64,000 bases of DNA from contig JBAJFG010000451.1 in assembly GCA_037903475.1 (NCBI GenBank), positions 434,001-498,000 of the forward strand. Reading direction: 5' to 3'. The notes under the pieces were generated by a model. The model saw only the letters and a list, made by a program, of their open reading frames with translations. It did no database searches and was not told where the DNA came from. Origin of the DNA: Ancylostoma caninum. Its lineage: Eukaryota > Nematoda > Chromadorea > Rhabditida > Ancylostomatidae. The first letter of the stretch is position 1. Each line of letters opens with the position of its first letter. This document shows positions 45,408 to 55,859 of the stretch, piece by piece. Made by a program: the position numbers and the translations under genes.

Positions 45408-45544
45408 ATAATCATCCACTTCTTTGGAAATAAGAGCAAATCAGGGAGCCTAAGAATTTTTCTTCCATTAATTTTATTAATTCTGACTGGAATAAGAGTA
45501 AAATTAATACTTGTTTTAGAGAGTAAAATTAACACTTGTTTTAA

Positions 45545-46320
45545 AATTACGCTTGGAAAAGTACCTAGCAGTAGCCACAGCATCGTTGCTACTGAACGGA
45601 TCCTGCTTTAATTTCACCGTGAGATTACAAATACTACTCCTACTCTTACTGTCGTAGGAAATTGGAATCAATTGGTTTTGGCAAGAGTTTGTGGGATTAT
45701 CATGCGAAAATTCTGCTAAAAGCACTGCTTCCAGCGCTTACAAAGGGGCAGGTTCTACACGGATATTTCTTGAAACAGGCACATGACTGCAAATGGCAAT
45801 GTACTATCTAACACTGAAAGATTATTCAATTCAATCGCTTTTTGTAGGAGTTGCACCTGAAAAACTACCTTGCAGTACTCACAGCACTGTCGGTACTGAA
45901 CGGATCCTGCTCGAACTTTTTAGTAAGACTACGAGTAGCGCCAATTGCCAGAGGAAATTGGAACTGTTCGATTTTGAAACGAGTTTGACCGGTTATCATG
46001 CGGAAACTCTACCTACAGCACTGCTGCAGCACTCAAAAAAGGACAGGTTCTGCACGGATTCGGCTGGAAATGGGCAGCTGCATCTTGCAACACTCTATCC
46101 ACGAAAAAGAGTTGGATTCAATTGATTTTGCTAGGAGTCATAGGTGAAAAAGTACCTCGCAGCACCCACAGCACCGTTGGTATTAAATGGATCCTGTTCA
46201 AACTTCGTGATGAGATTACGAGTACAACTATACTGGCAACTGTCACAGGAAATTTGAATTATTTGATTTTGAAAGGAGATATTGCTCAGAAATTCTCTGA
46301 ACCCTAAATTTACTCCAAAA
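45545..46320 (+). repeat. tandem repeat, ~300-bp unit, about 2.6 copies
   Basis: gaaaaagtacctagcagt (45553), gaaaaactaccttgcagt (45857) and gaaaaagtacctcgcagc (46146) mark successive units 304 and 289 bp apart. Each continues with (c)cacagca(c/t)(c)gt(t/c)g(c/g)tac/tattga, cggatcctg and gattacgagta-like blocks. Divergence is moderate. It sits just 3' of the candidate minus-strand exons at 46.7-47.3 kb. Confidence 0.75.
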
Positions 46321-46655
46321 TTTAGGATTCAGCACCGGTCCAGAGAATTTTCGAATAGCTTTCAAATAGCTTTCTCTAAAATCAAACCTTTCCGATTGTA
46401 CTGGCACGGTTAGCTAGAGGAGAGGCTGCCCGTTCCTGTGAATAATAAAATTGCCTAGTTTATTCAGTTACAACAGAAAAGACAAGCTAAAAACGGTCTT
46501 CAACACCACTTGGGCACAACTTCTTCAAATAACTTCTTCCAAAATCAATTATTTTCAATTTCATTTGCACTGTTGTATTCAGGAAATATTGCTCTATCGA
46601 ACTAGTGGCAGAAGCCTCAAAAATCTTCATCCATTCTCAAATTTTAGCTGGAAAT

Positions 46656-47327
46656 TCAATAATTATAAGACCGTGCCAACGTGATAACGTGCTCCACCGC
46701 CAGTGTACTTGTTAACACTTCTTTACTCGTGTGGAAATGTCGATGGGCATTGAAAACACGAAGCCCATTTCCTTCGCACAAACTTCTTTCAACTTGTTTA
46801 CAATGGGGGCTTCGTAGATTCTTGGTTAGGTCAAAGAGAACTTCATAATTTTTTCTGCTCGAGCCAAGCTTGTGCCGAAATCTGGTGGCAGCTCTCTTGC
46901 AATTCACATGTGTCGTACTGTTGTGGTCAAATGAATCAGTGTCAATACATCTGCGGATGTACCGGGAAATAGTTGTGTAACAGTGTGCATTGATATGGTT
47001 GGTAGCTAAGGGGCCTCCATCGTAGTTGTGCTGTGAGCTGCGTGGCAGGCAGATTCATGCATTCTATCGACGCAAGCCAATCGTGTTACGACGTGTTCAC
47101 TGATGACTTCTTCGACCTGTATTAACATGATTACTGATCCCGCAGTGCTGGAACTGTCCCCAATAGCTGGGCCCAGGTGAGACGAGTACATGGTCATTAC
47201 AGCAAGTCCTGAAGCTTCCTAATAGAAGAGAAAGAGTTTGAAGACTGCAAAAAATTCAGAGTGTCTCAATCATTTCCCGACAACCTAATAGTATCTTCTC
47301 CCCTTAAATGTACACATTGTGCATGAT
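46656..47327 (-). CDS. candidate small gene, minus strand, model uncertain
   Basis: Two strong minus-strand acceptors are present, ttttttttgttttcag before 47327 and ctctttctcttctattag before 47218. Downstream of the second, one frame is open for 70 codons to a stop at 47006-47008, including MTMYSSHLGPAIGDSSSTAG. A different frame is open for about 125 codons from near 47040 to 46656, including HNYDGGPLATNHINAHCYTT and later NYEVLFDLTKNLRSPHCKQV with six or so cysteines. They cannot both be simple exons. Either alternative splicing or chance is involved. No family was recognised. Splice signals support transcription on this strand, but the protein is undecided. Confidence 0.3.
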
Positions 47328-47717
47328 CTGAAAACAAAAAAAAACTGAACAAGTAATTCTCATTTCAAGCAAATTACGGAGAAACGACACACGAACAGCA
47401 ATAGATGCGAACGAACAACGCACGAACACTCTAATATCTTCACAACCAACTGTTACAGTTCACTACAAAATGCATACTGAAAAGTATGACAACTTCCACG
47501 AAGTGTGCGTAGGCGCTCAACTGTTGGAAAATGTTGTGCGACGAGTACGCAACGTTTCGTTGTTTTTGATGATTGCTTCAGCGCGCATCTGCGTTTATTT
47601 ATCACCGGTCTGGCGTTTAAGAAATGCTGCCATGAAGAAAAGGAGGAAATATCATCATAGCGGAGAGTAACTTAACATGTGGAAGTGTGATAAAAAAGTT
47701 TTAGAGCTAGGCTAGCT

Positions 47718-47927
47718 TCAAGATTGGAAGACCGGTGTTAGGAGGACGGGGGGGAGGGGAGGGAGGGGAGGGGCAGACTGGTGGAATATGCGCACCTCAC
47801 ATGGAGAATTTCGTGTTTGAGTGCAGTTGACAATTACATTTCCTTCTTTCTTAATATTCTGAGCAAGCATTTGCTCATACCTCGAGTGGCTGACCCACCC
47901 CACTTTCTAGCGCCCGTAGGGGCGTTA
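47718..47927 (+). mobile_element. Helitron-like 3' fragment
   Basis: cagactggtggaatatgcgc and ctcatacctcgagtggctga match the right domain of copy E (49405 and 49525). The terminal hairpin (ctagcgcccgtaggggcgtt) is decayed and CTAG is lost. A (ggggagg)n tract interrupts the left side. Confidence 0.55.
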
Positions 47928-48009
47928 TCCTCTTAACAAAGCACCGTAAGGGCGGCACTGACGGAAAAATGGATACAGTTTCCAATGATGAAAGCGAGAG
48001 GTTTAGACA

Positions 48010-49575
48010 ATGCTTTCAGGGTTTCGTGGTGGGACCCTACTCTAGCGGTCTCGAGCCCTCCGGGCGAGAGAATGTTTACAACGACTTGACTTTGCGTAAC
48101 AGCAGTGTACGGAGCAGAGTAGCCCCTCTGTTGGCGCTTTAGCAGTTACTCGACGGAATCACGGTGCACTGTAAGTGATCCTCCTCCAATGGATGGATAA
48201 GCACGCTGAAAGATCGCGCATCGATGAGCCGCACTCGGTCCTTGCCTTCGCTATCTACGTTTGGCGCACTTAGTCACGAGGTCCCGCAGAGATTAGGGAG
48301 TCCAAGGATTAGTGTTTCTAAGAAGGACAGTACAATCCAACACACAGGAAGAACGGATCATCCGAAGCTATTGTGACATTTCCTGAAAGCACATGCAATT
48401 GACCAAACTCTGAATATTTCCTAACTTTCTTCCATTATTCCTGAGATTTACAAGGAGTGCGGGTGCACTGATGACGGACAAATGTGTCGGGGCTCCATAG
48501 TTCAGAAATAAAACACCAAAACACCAGGATAGGAATCCACCGTTCGAAAAAGGGTCCGCCGTGCCCCAGCTATGGGGTAAACGCCAACATACGAGTTCAC
48601 GGTCCGCTGTGCCCCAGCTATGGGGGAACGCCAACATACGAGTCCACGGTCCGCCGTGCCCCAGCTATGGGGGAACGCCAACATACGAGTCCACGGATGG
48701 AGAACGGGTCTGCCCTGCCCCAGTAGTGGGAAGAACGCCAGTATACGGGTCCACGATGAAGAATGGGTCCGCCGTGGCCAATTTAGGGAAAACAGCAGGA
48801 TAAGGGTCCACGAATGGAGAATAGGTACGTCGTGGCCCAGTAGTGGGAAAAACGAAAACACACGGGTCCACGGATAGAGAACGGGTCTGCCCTGGCACAG
48901 TAGTGGGGAAAACGCAAGGATATGGGTGCACGGATGAAGAATGGATCCGTCGTGGCCAATAGTAGGGAAACACCAGGATGAGGGTCCATGGGTGGAGAGT
49001 GGGTCTGCCGTGGCCATTGGTAGGGAAAACACCAGGATAAGGGTCCACGGATGGAGAATGGGTCTGCCTCGGCCTAACCGTGGGGAAAACGTCAGGATAC
49101 GGGACCACAGATGGAGAATGGGTTGGCCTGGCTCAGTAGTGTGGAAAAAAGTGAATATTCGCACTACGTTGGTTACGCTGAGTTGTACACAGGTTCTTAA
49201 GCCATCTGGAAGATACTCCCGTGCAGAGTTGGGGGTGGCTGGCCATGACGGGTCCATAGGCGTTGAATGAATGCACTTTCAAAAAAAAAAACAGTAGGTG
49301 GTACCATTGTATCGGAAAATAGTTCTACATGTAAGTGTGTGATTAAGAATTTGCAAGAAGACAAGGACCACGAGAAGTGTGGAAGCCCGACGTTGGGGAG
49401 GCTGCCAGACTGATAGAATATACGCAATTTATAAAGAGGATTCTGTATTTGAGCTCAGTTAATGATTAGTCTTGCTTTTTTGTTAATTCTCTAAGCATTT
49501 CACATGCGTGAAGCTTTTCTACGTACCTCAAGTGGCTGCCCCACCCCACTTCCTAGCGTCCCGAAGGGGCGCTAG
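48010..49575 (+). mobile_element. Helitron-like element, copy E, 5' eroded
   Basis: The left part (gtggtgggaccctactctag, then cggtctcgagccctccgggc) matches the left domain of copies A and C from about 48019. A middle section (agattagggagtccaaggat) is shared with copy B. The minisatellite is at 48530-49140 and the right domain ends in ctagcgtcccgaaggggcgc, then TAG, followed by T at 49576. It is the best template for the right half of the family. Confidence 0.7.
48530..49140 (+). repeat. ~60-bp minisatellite inside copy E, with a 47-bp variant
   Basis: About ten units. Near 48600-48690 a shortened ~47-bp unit (gtccgctgtgccccagctat and on, lacking the gatggagaacgg part) is repeated almost perfectly, showing recent local amplification. 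The 251-codon minus-strand frame across the array is a consequence of the unit length. Confidence 0.85.
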
Positions 49576-49576
49576 T

Positions 49577-50095
49577 TGATAACAAATCAGGACAAGAGAA
49601 AAAGTGTAGGTCTTTTTTTTCAAAATTTTAGGCTAGCAGTCATCCTCACCCAACAATAAAGTGTGAAATTTGTACATAGTTCACTACACAATGCTATTTA
49701 TCTGTCATAGCACCTTCAGAAATTTTTAGGTTCCTTACATAGCCAAGGCTGCCATTGAATACTTATGGAGCATTTATCTTACCTAGTCAAGTTTCCCTTT
49801 GATTTTCCTTCGTTTTTTTTTCTGTGGACTTGACCAATTTAAAAACATACTAATTAGATTTATGCGGAAATCCTTTTCGAAAGGTTCATCCCAGCACGTT
49901 TGGCCGGCTCGCAAGATCACCTTTCAAAAGGACTTCTTCAAGTTATTCACCGATGTATGTGTAAATGCACTAGATTAATTCTCGATTTTCTGCAGTTCTG
50001 CGCAGGTTGCAATTGCGTTTCGCTTGAATGAAGCTGGAACACTCAGCACATTCTCTCCCAAACATCTTGGCTCGTGTTTTATGTTTTAATTTTTT
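49577..50095. other. no supportable gene
   Basis: A/T-rich sequence. A segment at 49629-49690 (gctagcagtcatcctcaccc and on) resembles 50331-50398 (actagcagtctcaccc and on), so the flank of the Helitron-like copy may itself be duplicated. Confidence 0.4.
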
Positions 50096-50344
50096 CTACT
50101 GGCGCATTCTGTGGGCGAGCGGAAAATGATAGCTACTGGAAGGGTGATTGCCCTGCTTCCATCCATTCAAACTAGACCACTTGGGTCTTAAGTTTTCGAA
50201 CCTTTTCTGGAAATAACGCCTAGAATGATTTCGAAGCTCTCCTGACTCTAAGAAAAAGTGCTCTATCAGAAGTCCAACCCTGTTCGATGCGTCGTAAGTC
50301 CCTGAGGAATTTCCCAGAAAAAAAAAACATACTAGCAGTCTCAC
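50096..50344 (-). CDS. possible terminal exon, product unknown
   Basis: An open minus-strand frame includes RNHSRRYFQKRFENLRPKWS and ends at a stop at 50096-50098. It lies downstream of the candidate GPCR exon at 50704-50860 on the same strand and could be a cytoplasmic tail, but no splice acceptor was confirmed and no family was recognised. Confidence 0.2.
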   Translation of the reverse strand: MRLLVCFFFLGNSSGTYDASNRVGLLIEHFFLESGELRNHSRRYFQKRFENLRPKWSSLNGWKQGNHPSSSYHFPLAHRMRQ

Positions 50345-50398
50345 CCTTGGAGATGTTTAAAAACTAATAAAACTGTGAACTTTCGTATGTGTTCATTA

Positions 50399-50472
50399 CT
50401 AGTCCCCTAGTAGAAGCTAGGAAGTGAGGTATGGCAGCCACTTTAGGTTTGCGCAAGTTTCACACTTGCGAA
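50399..50472 (-). mobile_element. Helitron-like 3' end remnant
   Basis: On the minus strand, aaagtggctgccatacctca, continuing cttcctag, ends in CTAG (50399-50402) followed by T. Only about 70 bp is present. It is a further instance of the A|T-type terminus. Confidence 0.5.
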
Positions 50473-50703
50473 ATCCTCAGTGACATGAGGCTCTTCCCAC
50501 CCTACCGGTAAACCTCTCTCATAACTACTGTTCGATGCCCTACCCACTATTTGATGCAGACACTCGTATCCCATCGGTGGCCCTGTGTGATGACGTTTTT
50601 TTTCTGCAGGGTAACTCAGGTCACAGATTTCAGAATTTACACGGCAAAAACTGAAGCGGTAGGGCATCGAGCTTAACTGAGAATTACTTTCTTCGAGCTT
50701 CAC

Positions 50704-50860
50704 TTGCAAATAAACAAAGCATATCGAAATCGCCTTCCAAAATTCTGCTTGTCCTTCTGCAGTCTCGGTTATTGCAGAAGCGTACAATTTTAAAGGGATT
50801 GCTAGCAAAGATGTAACAAACTGACCAAGCACCAAGATGATGAAAAACGTCGTGTTCGAG
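50704..50860 (-). CDS. candidate exon of a seven-transmembrane receptor
   Basis: A 157-nt minus-strand exon follows tatagctcag and ends at a GTGAAG donor. The frame is one base plus 52 codons. It reads SNTTFFIILVLGQFVTSLLA then IPLKLYASAITETAEGQAEF and WKAISICFVYLQ. A long hydrophobic helix ending in an IPL motif, a short loop, and a W followed six residues later by C matches the helix 2 to helix 3 region of rhodopsin-like receptors. Helix 1 and the DRY-containing exon were not located; the frame also runs on past the donor. GPCR identity is inference from pattern, not from a search. Confidence 0.38.
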
Positions 50861-51394
50861 CTGAGCTATAACGCTTCGAACTCAAAGTTTTAGTGCTTCA
50901 CTCTCGGGATCAAGGATGTTAGAACTCACTGAAATACAGTTTTCGCATAGATCATCGACGCCTACATGCAGATTCATATCTGCTATGTCTGAGAAAAACT
51001 ACTCACATGGTATGTGCTCTACTGTGCCCTTGTCAACGCTACATCAGACACCCAGGCCCTAGAGTCGCTGTTCATACACATGAGAACCTGCAGGTAAGCC
51101 TGAGTTGGAGATAAGCTTAGGTTTTGTAGACATGACACCAGAGTTTATACTGTCGGCCGGACTATTTCCGTCTGAAAATCATAGGTGGCACAGTGAAATG
51201 ATGTGGAATGGCCTCGTTGTTTTTTGTTGGGAGAGAAGCCACGCTGGGAAACCACATAAATGGGGCTGGCATCAAGTAATGCAGTATTGAGGGTCATCAA
51301 TGTCATCAAGGAGGAACAGAATCAGATTTGCACTCATCTTTTTCTGCAGGTACAGCTCACTCAATCTCCACTTAGTATCTGTGCGCTGGTAGCT

Positions 51395-51520
51395 GCAAAT
51401 TGGATGATTTGGTATTTATAGTGGAATTTTGCAAAGGCATCATCAGCCTACCTCTTGATGAAAGCCGCTATATTTTACCTTCTACCCTTACAATTAATAG
51501 AGAAGCTGCAGGATTTTAAG
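51395..51520. repeat. dispersed repeat, copy 2 (relative at 37560-37700)
   Basis: gcaaattggatgatttggta then gcatcatcagcctacctctt and tattttacct parallel the copy at 37.6 kb. Similarity is moderate. Confidence 0.45.
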
Positions 51521-51774
51521 GTCTATAAAGAGGCCTTGAAGAAGTTCTCCCTTAAGCGCTGCACGCTGTAGAAAACATTTTATGTAGTTCTTCAATTGTT
51601 TTGTCACGCAGGTTGTTATTAAGACTTTATTTGCCGAAGTTACGACAGCATGACCTCTTAAGGTCTGGAAGTGGATAAATTTTTACGGATTTATGCCAAA
51701 CAACACAAAACATCTCCTCTGAAAATCACTTTCATCCTCGAAGCGCGGCCACGATGCGCTTCGTGAGAATGACA

Positions 51775-51900
51775 ATGATTTTCTTGAGTTTAGATGGCCC
51801 AAAAGTAACGTGGCACACGGTACGAGACAGAGCGCCAAGCTTGGGATATGTTCTTTTTCTGAGTTTAAATGGCCCAAAATATCGTGGCACATGGGTCTGT
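51775..51900 (+). repeat. short tandem duplication, ~79 bp apart
   Basis: ttgagtttagatggcccaaa then gtggcacacgg, and ctgagtttaaatggcccaaa then gtggcacatgg, are two diverged copies. Confidence 0.6.
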
Positions 51901-52080
51901 GATGGAGGACCGTCTCAATTCAGAAAAAGAATAATTATCGAGGCAAAGCGCCGCTTCTCGGTACATATACATATCCTAGGTTTTTGGTGGAACGTTTGGT
52001 GGGTTCGTCTCACGCGTCTGGTGCCCGGCGATGGCGACGCAAGGTGCTATACTCGTCGAGGAGTATAGCGGCTAGCTTAG

Positions 52081-52709
52081 CAAACATCTCAACTTAAAAT
52101 TAAATCATATTTGGTTCGAATAAAGATCAAGCTTTTTAGATGGTCAAATCTTCACTCATTTATATATTTCCTAGGCTAAATTGTTTCATACACTAACCAC
52201 TTACAAGCAATTACTGACACAATTCACAACTTAGTCACATACAAGATTTTAAAAAAAACTACAACTTTATCTATGCTACTACTCCTACAATAGAATGTAA
52301 CTACTCATGTAGCTCACAAAAAAACCTTCCTTAGGAAGACATCCAGGTTAGCACATTTCCAAACTAATATCAAAATACAATCACTTTCTCCGCTGTCCAA
52401 TGCCGGCATTATCCGGCAGCACGATCACTTCATTCTATTCCATTGTAGGGCTCATCCTCTCTCACTTAGAAGCCACGTAAATGCCTGCCTAAAATAGCCT
52501 GCTCTAGTTTGCTTGTTTGTGGGGCGTCACGCCGCGGGTCACGCTATCGTGTTGGGTGACATTGGAGGGTAGAGATTACCAACCACTTATAGGCGGGTAT
52601 GGTTTACCCGACGTTTATCCCAGCAGTTGCTGGGTAAACTTGTATAATGAATAGCAAATCTTGGGTAAACCGTGGGCGTCACTGGCCTTACCGTGGGTAA
52701 ACTCAATGA
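52081..52709. other. no gene; repeated gggtaaac motif
   Basis: Four copies of gggtaaac or its complement gtttaccc occur between 52600 and 52700. Otherwise nothing was recognised. Confidence 0.4.
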
Positions 52710-53727
52710 TCAATGCCAGCTTAGGTCTAAAGTGAGTGCCGCTATAGACAGGCTTGGAGATGAGCGATATTCTGACCAATTCCTATATGTGGTCCAACGC
52801 CTGCTAGTTTCGTCCTGAAAGTGGGAGTGGTGGCATGTTGGCTTGTTACTTTCGCTGTTTGTCTTTCCACTTATCGGCGGGATAGCCTCTGTAGCTGGCC
52901 TCATTTCATGACTAAACCCATGCATGCGGAAGGAAGGTTTGCCTAATTCCCTATTTGATTTATGGTGTGACAAGATACCTCTCACACTGGTAGCGTCTCT
53001 GATGCATTCAAAACTGATCGTCTTGATTTTGTGCCTTGCAGTTTTACTACGCATACCACTAGTTGAGTTTGTTGAGTTTGTTTGTTTTAGTTTCTGAATG
53101 TTTGGCTCAAATGTACGCCGATATGTTATGGAGCACTTCGCGTGTATTTAATAAAATAGAATTAATGAGATTCCTACACTAAAATAGAGAGAAGGTCGTT
53201 CCAAACACTGATAGGCTCGCTAGAGGGGCTCAAAAGGGGGGGGGGGAGGGAGGACAAACCTGCTAAGTTCTTCAAAGTTATTTTGCGAATTAATTTGACG
53301 AGAATTGCGTTATCTTATTTCTATCTGTTACTTTTTACTAGCAACTTTTTTTTTGAAATTCTGGCAGATCGGAAAGACTTCAACTCCCTCCTGCACTTTC
53401 CATCAGCTCAGTGAATGCTTGGTTCATATCCTGTAAATTTTACCTGGTGGGACCAACACAATCTAGCGGAGCTAGTGGTCTGGATTAGATATACTAGCTA
53501 TACTAGAGGTAGACGTTCTCACCACCAGCAACTTTTTTCCACAAATTAAATACGAAATCCTTTAAAGTTTTTGACTACAAATTGAGGAGCGAACGGCGTG
53601 TGTGTGGAGGGGGGGGGGGGGGAGGGGGAAAGCTGTCAGCGTACGAAAATGTGAAATCAGGAATAGTGGAAATAGTGGAGAAACTCCAGTTACAGGAGTC
53701 AAATCAAGAGGCATTATAGGAACTTAC

Positions 53728-53922
53728 GCCCTATGATGCTCCAGCTCACGTTGGCTAGGTCAATTCTACCCAAACGAACGGTGTAAAGTTCTGGCTCTTT
53801 TGCATTTACACGAGAAAATCTTTCGCCTTTCACTAAAGATTTCCGCGCTAACGTGTGAAGGATTCTCCTGTGGCACGAACCAGGAAGGTTTCGTGGAACA
53901 ACTGCCTGCTCATTCAAGCGGA
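53728..53922 (-). CDS. candidate internal exon, product unknown
   Basis: A 195-nt minus-strand exon lies between an acceptor (gataattaccag) and a strong donor (GTAAGT). One frame is open throughout, including NEQAVVPRNLPGSCHRRILH and EPELYTVRLGRIDLANVSWS. The VRLGRIDL stretch loosely recalls beta strands of trypsin-like enzymes, but no catalytic triad element is visible, so I do not assign a family. Neighbouring minus-strand frames at 54.1-54.5 kb may be upstream exons. Confidence 0.38.
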
Positions 53923-54084
53923 CTGGTAATTATCACCCGGGATTTTTTTGCTAGTCTCACGCATTTTCACTAGTGAATTTTCAGTCGTGATTTTATTCTG
54001 TATTCAGGTTCTTGTTACTGGTTCCACATGATCATGTTTTATTTCGTTGTTTTCTCTTTTTACAGTTTTATGCATGGTGTACCA

Positions 54085-54548
54085 TGTAATAAATACATAC
54101 AATACATTTGAGTTCTGTGCCCATCAAAGCCTTGAGATCCGACAATTTCCCGGAAGCGGAAGTCGGGTGGCAGCTTTACGATCTCCTGAGAGGTTATATT
54201 TATACAAGCATAGCGTTTCACTGCAGGCCATCTTTATCCAGGTAACAAGGGGCATTATCAGCTTCACCATAAGCTATTGTTGTGAGTTGGGAATGATGGT
54301 TAAATCATGTGGTTTGGATAGGCCAGTGCACAAACGGCCGTTAGAAATAGACGCACAACAGCAGTGTTTCTCCTTCCAAAGTTAAAGGCAGCACTCATGC
54401 TGGAAAAGAGTTTCCTCACATTTGTGCTCATTTTAAAGGTGCCATCGATTGGAGCGTAACTGCAAAAGGATTCACTCCGAATCATGCAGTTACTCGAGTA
54501 ATAAAACTCGCACGCATGTACAAATGCGCTCACCATGCTCAACCCCAC
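54085..54548 (-). CDS. possible upstream exons, minus strand
   Basis: Two protein-like segments lie upstream of the exon at 53728-53922 on the same strand. One follows aatataacctctcag and reads EIVKLPPDFRFREIVGSQGF and on to a GTATGT donor. Another follows gaatccttttgcag and reads YAPIDGTFKMSTNVRKLFSS and on. Each has a reasonable acceptor, but phases between them were not reconciled. No family was recognised. They are recorded as evidence of a minus-strand gene here. Confidence 0.25.
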
Positions 54549-54888
54549 TCCATTCTCTCGGATCGTGTGCGGATTTGCTCCTCAGCTGATACTGGGTTGA
54601 TCAGTATTTTCGGATAGTGGTGATCCTTTCCGCACCTCAGCGGCAGCACCCATCCCATTTCGTACAAACGGACATGTATGTACAAAAATACAACATAGTA
54701 TTTTCCGCAAACGTTGCCTTCTTTGATTCAAAACCCCTCTACTGTGGGCACAAGAGTAGCCTCCATAGTAGAATTTCGTGAAAAAAATCGACGACGTTTT
54801 TTATCGTGAGTGCAGTCTTTAAATAAATAGCACACGAGCTCTGGACATCGCTCTTCAGCTTGCTATCTGCCATAACAGGGCTGTCCAC

Positions 54889-55167
54889 CAGTGGCGGACG
54901 CAGGGGGGGGGGGGGGGCGCGCGCCCCCCCCCCGAGAATGGGTCGCCAAATTTTCGAAATTACTTTACAATACAAATAAAAATCTTGTGTTAGTTTATTT
55001 TTAATTGTTTATTTTTACTATTATTTTTAATATATTTTTTATTTATTGTTTATTATTATAATTAATATTATTATTAATTTTATTTTCCGTCTGGGTCCCC
55101 AAAACGGCGGAGACCCCACTTTTCTTCCCACGCCCCCCCTCCCGCCCACTTTCTGCGTCCGCCACTG
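54889..55167. mobile_element. hAT-type MITE with perfect 8-bp target duplication
   Basis: Ends are CAGTGGCGGACGCA and the complement TGCGTCCGCCACTG. CTGTCCAC flanks both sides exactly (54881-54888 and 55168-55175). The 8-bp duplication and CAG..CTG ends are typical of hAT elements. Poly-G and poly-C blocks adjoin the left terminus and right terminus. The interior is A/T-rich with no transposase. Perfect flanks imply a recent insertion. Confidence 0.88.
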
Positions 55168-55264
55168 CTGTCCACTGATCCTCCTTGCAGCTCCCAAACA
55201 CTGGAATGTGTAGGAAAATTATCACATGAACTGACTCTCATGGAAAATTTGTATACTTCTGTTA

Positions 55265-55340
55265 ACAACGCACGAGGTTGTTAAACTTCTTTATTGACCG
55301 ACGTTTCGGCGGCTTTGCCTTCGTCAGAGCCTGAAAGGGT
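55265..55340 (-). repeat. Penelope-like 3' tail, minus strand
   Basis: On the minus strand, ctttcaggctctgacgaagg, cgaaacgtcggtcaataaag and ttaacaacctcgtgcgttgt resemble the tails at 29.9 and 62.65 kb. Sequence up to about 55600 may belong to the same element, but no RT is present. Confidence 0.45.
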
Positions 55341-55738
55341 CGAATCAATCGGTTAAAGTACTCGGACAAACACCTCAATCCAACTTCGTTCCAGATCATA
55401 CCCGGAGATTACGAATAACCCCAGCGGTAACTCACTCACCTCTTCACAAGTCCGCCGATCGGGTGGTGTCTTCGACGAAGGCCGACCACGCTGGACTTGG
55501 GAACAGTATGAGACATTGTTGTGTCAATGTCAGGCTGATCGCATCCAGAAATGTCCATTATGTTACGCAGATCCCTGGATGCACTCCTCTAGGTCACCAT
55601 CAATCACGGCCTAGTAAAGTGTCATGGCGGTGAGATCAGCTGCCTGCACAACTCGTCGCACGTGCGAGGACCTTCCAACACTGAGGAATGGAAGATCATC
55701 ACCATTCGTGATGGGGCTGCGAGCAAGTCTGTGCGGGG

Positions 55739-55830
55739 CGGTTGGCTGCTGGAACGCTGCCAGCAGGGCGCCACATATGATCTCAGGAGGTGGAGTAGGA
55801 AGTTGTGGATCGAAGGCACTGTACGTATGA
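55739..55830 (+). repeat. dispersed repeat shared with 5197-5285
   Basis: ggttggctgctggaacgctg, ccagcagggcgccacatatg, atctcagg and tcgaaggcactgtac align with the reverse of 5197-5285. Confidence 0.6.
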
Positions 55831-55859
55831 TCAGGTGCGCAAATTGCACAGAATGCATC

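Noticed and set aside
48502..49257. 251-codon minus-strand open frame with a repeated ~20-residue motif
   Set aside because: The minisatellite unit is close to 60 bp, a multiple of three, so any stop-free unit yields a long repetitive frame. Equivalent frames exist on the other strand and in other copies with indels.
55010..55085. Functional significance of the very A/T-rich block
   Set aside because: It is the interior of the hAT-type MITE.
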